This document shows, piece after piece, positions 13,176-14,138 of a stretch of DNA of 14,138 nucleotides. Under the pieces are notes generated by a model. It was not told the origin of the DNA. It saw only the letters and a list, made by a program, of their open reading frames with translations, and made no database searches. This stretch comes from Porticoccus sp. Lineage in GTDB: Bacteria > Pseudomonadota > Gammaproteobacteria > Pseudomonadales > Porticoccaceae. Numbering within the stretch: position 1 is the first letter of the stretch; the number at the start of each line of letters is the position of its first letter. The stretch is from NCBI GenBank assembly GCA_002685455.1, contig NYXF01000039.1:4419-18556 (forward strand), read 5' to 3'. The position numbers were made by a program, and so were the translations under genes.

Positions 13176-14138
13176 ATGATAAAAAAAGAATTTGATATTG
13201 TTATTGTTGGAGCCGGATTAGTTGGGTTATCTTTTGCTAACCTCTTGTCATCGCGTCTAATCTCAAGTGAAACTATTTATGGAGATAAAAAGATAGCTAT
13301 TCTTGAAAAACAGCCTTTTAAAGCTCCTGATTTATCAAATAGTTTTGATTCGAGAGTAGTGGCGTTGACACAGTCCTCACGAATATTTTTAGAGGATATC
13401 GGTATTTGGGGTAAGATCGTCAGGGAAAGAGTATGCCCTTTTGAGCGAATGGAGATATGGGAATCTGATGGTACCGGCCATATAGAATTTGATTGTAACG
13501 ATGTCCGCCAAGACAGTTTAGGTTATATAGTTGAGAATTCATTAGTAGTTAGATGTTTGCTTAATCAGGTCAAAAAACTCAAGAACGTCGAGTTTATCTG
13601 TCCCGCAACAGTCAGCGATGTGCAAAAGAATATCTATCCAGGTCAATCAGCTACTAGCGATATAACGCTCAACGATGGAAGTGTCATTACTACAAAGTTG
13701 TTGGTTGCTGCAGACGGTGGTGATTCTAGAATAAGAGATTTATGCGGATTCCAGATGCAAGAAATGAATTATGGTCATCAATCTATTGTTGCCCGGATTG
13801 CCACTGAAAAAAAACATAACTTTACTGCCAGACAGAGGTTCTTGCCAGATGGCCCTCTAGCCTTATTACCCATACAAATAGTAGAAGGTAACTCCAACCA
13901 ATGTTCGATAGTTTGGTCACAAAAAAATAATATAGCAGAAAAATTAATGCTCCTTGATGATCTAAGTTTCTGTAAAGCACTTGAGCAAGCTAGTGGCGGC
14001 TGTTTGGGAAAAATTATAAAGGTTGAAAAACGCACCAAATATAAACTTATACTACGTCATGCAAATGATTATATTATGCAAGGTGTTGCATTAATTGGAG
14101 ATTCTGCGCACACGATGCATCCACTAGCTGGTCAAGGT
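13176..14138 (+). CDS. ubiI: FAD-dependent ubiquinone biosynthesis hydroxylase, UbiI/VisC type (partial, 3' end outside window)
   Basis: An open frame of 321 codons runs off the window, with about 80-100 residues expected to be missing. It has the FAD fold IVIVGAGLVGLSFA (8-21), a DSRVVALT motif (58-65) matching DARxxAL in the family, MEIWESDGTG (near 93-102), an AADGGDS loop of the family DG motif, and GDSAHTMHPLAGQG (308-321) at the edge. The GD motif has the usual Asp, unlike its ubiH neighbour. By family and position it is probably UbiI (C5 hydroxylase, former VisC); UbiF or another regiospecificity cannot be excluded. The start is ATG 13176, 4 nt after the ubiH stop, with GGAA 7 nt upstream. 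An earlier ATG overlapping the ubiH stop leads to a stop after three codons. Confidence 0.88.
   Translation, partial: MIKKEFDIVIVGAGLVGLSFANLLSSRLISSETIYGDKKIAILEKQPFKAPDLSNSFDSRVVALTQSSRIFLEDIGIWGKIVRERVCPFERMEIWESDGTGHIEFDCNDVRQDSLGYIVENSLVVRCLLNQVKKLKNVEFICPATVSDVQKNIYPGQSATSDITLNDGSVITTKLLVAADGGDSRIRDLCGFQMQEMNYGHQSIVARIATEKKHNFTARQRFLPDGPLALLPIQIVEGNSNQCSIVWSQKNNIAEKLMLLDDLSFCKALEQASGGCLGKIIKVEKRTKYKLILRHANDYIMQGVALIGDSAHTMHPLAGQG

Noticed and set aside
13168..13179. ATG overlapping the ubiH stop as the start of the next gene
   Set aside because: That frame meets a stop after three codons; the ATG at 13176 opens the long frame with the FAD-binding motif.
13778..14038. 86-codon minus-strand open frame near the window end
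   Set aside because: It lies within the ubiI-type gene on the opposite strand, whose FAD-hydroxylase motifs are clear.
1..14138. Mobile element, CRISPR array, toxin-antitoxin or defence system
   Set aside because: All substantial genes are recognisable housekeeping families apart from one MFS-like protein; no transposase, integrase, direct repeat array or att-like duplication was seen.

Overview
This window looks like ordinary chromosomal DNA of an AT-rich (roughly 35-38% GC by eye) aerobic gammaproteobacterium. The evidence is a tightly packed core-gene layout: zapA / 6S RNA / 5-formyl-THF cyclo-ligase on one strand, diverging from ygfB-pepP-ubiH-ubiI. This is the same arrangement as in Escherichia coli and its relatives. 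A divergent rpiA/ilvA pair and an SrkA-type kinase fit the same group. I cannot name a genus. No mobile element, prophage, CRISPR array, tRNA or rRNA was seen.

Layout, left to right. (1) Positions 1-4569, plus strand: the last 14 codons of what is probably a glyceraldehyde-3-phosphate (or erythrose-4-phosphate) dehydrogenase, then pgk, a class II type-B fructose-bisphosphate aldolase, an unassigned 12-TM MFS-like membrane protein, and an srkA-like kinase whose start overlaps the membrane-protein stop by 8 nt. (2) Positions 4587-5273, minus: rpiA, convergent with srkA and divergent from ilvA. The 154-nt rpiA/ilvA gap holds a good -10 box for rpiA and a 19-bp dyad overlapping its -35. (3) Positions 5428-6939, plus: biosynthetic threonine deaminase ilvA. 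(4) Positions 6951-9729, minus, read right to left: a ZapB-like coiled-coil protein, zapA, 6S RNA (ssrS), the cyclo-ligase (fau) and pyruvate kinase (pyk). (5) Positions 9929-14138, plus: ygfB, pepP, ubiH, and a ubiI/visC-type hydroxylase cut by the window end.

Together the genes cover lower glycolysis/gluconeogenesis (pgk, fba, pyk), the pentose-phosphate branch (rpiA), isoleucine synthesis (ilvA), one-carbon metabolism (fau), division-ring assembly (zapA and a ZapB-like protein), global control of RNA polymerase (6S RNA) and O2-dependent ubiquinone synthesis (ubiH, ubiI).

I found no clear new defence or mobile system. The points most worth a second look are the unassigned MFS-like protein coupled to an SrkA kinase, the placement of pyk behind 6S RNA and fau, and the dyad in the rpiA/ilvA promoter region.
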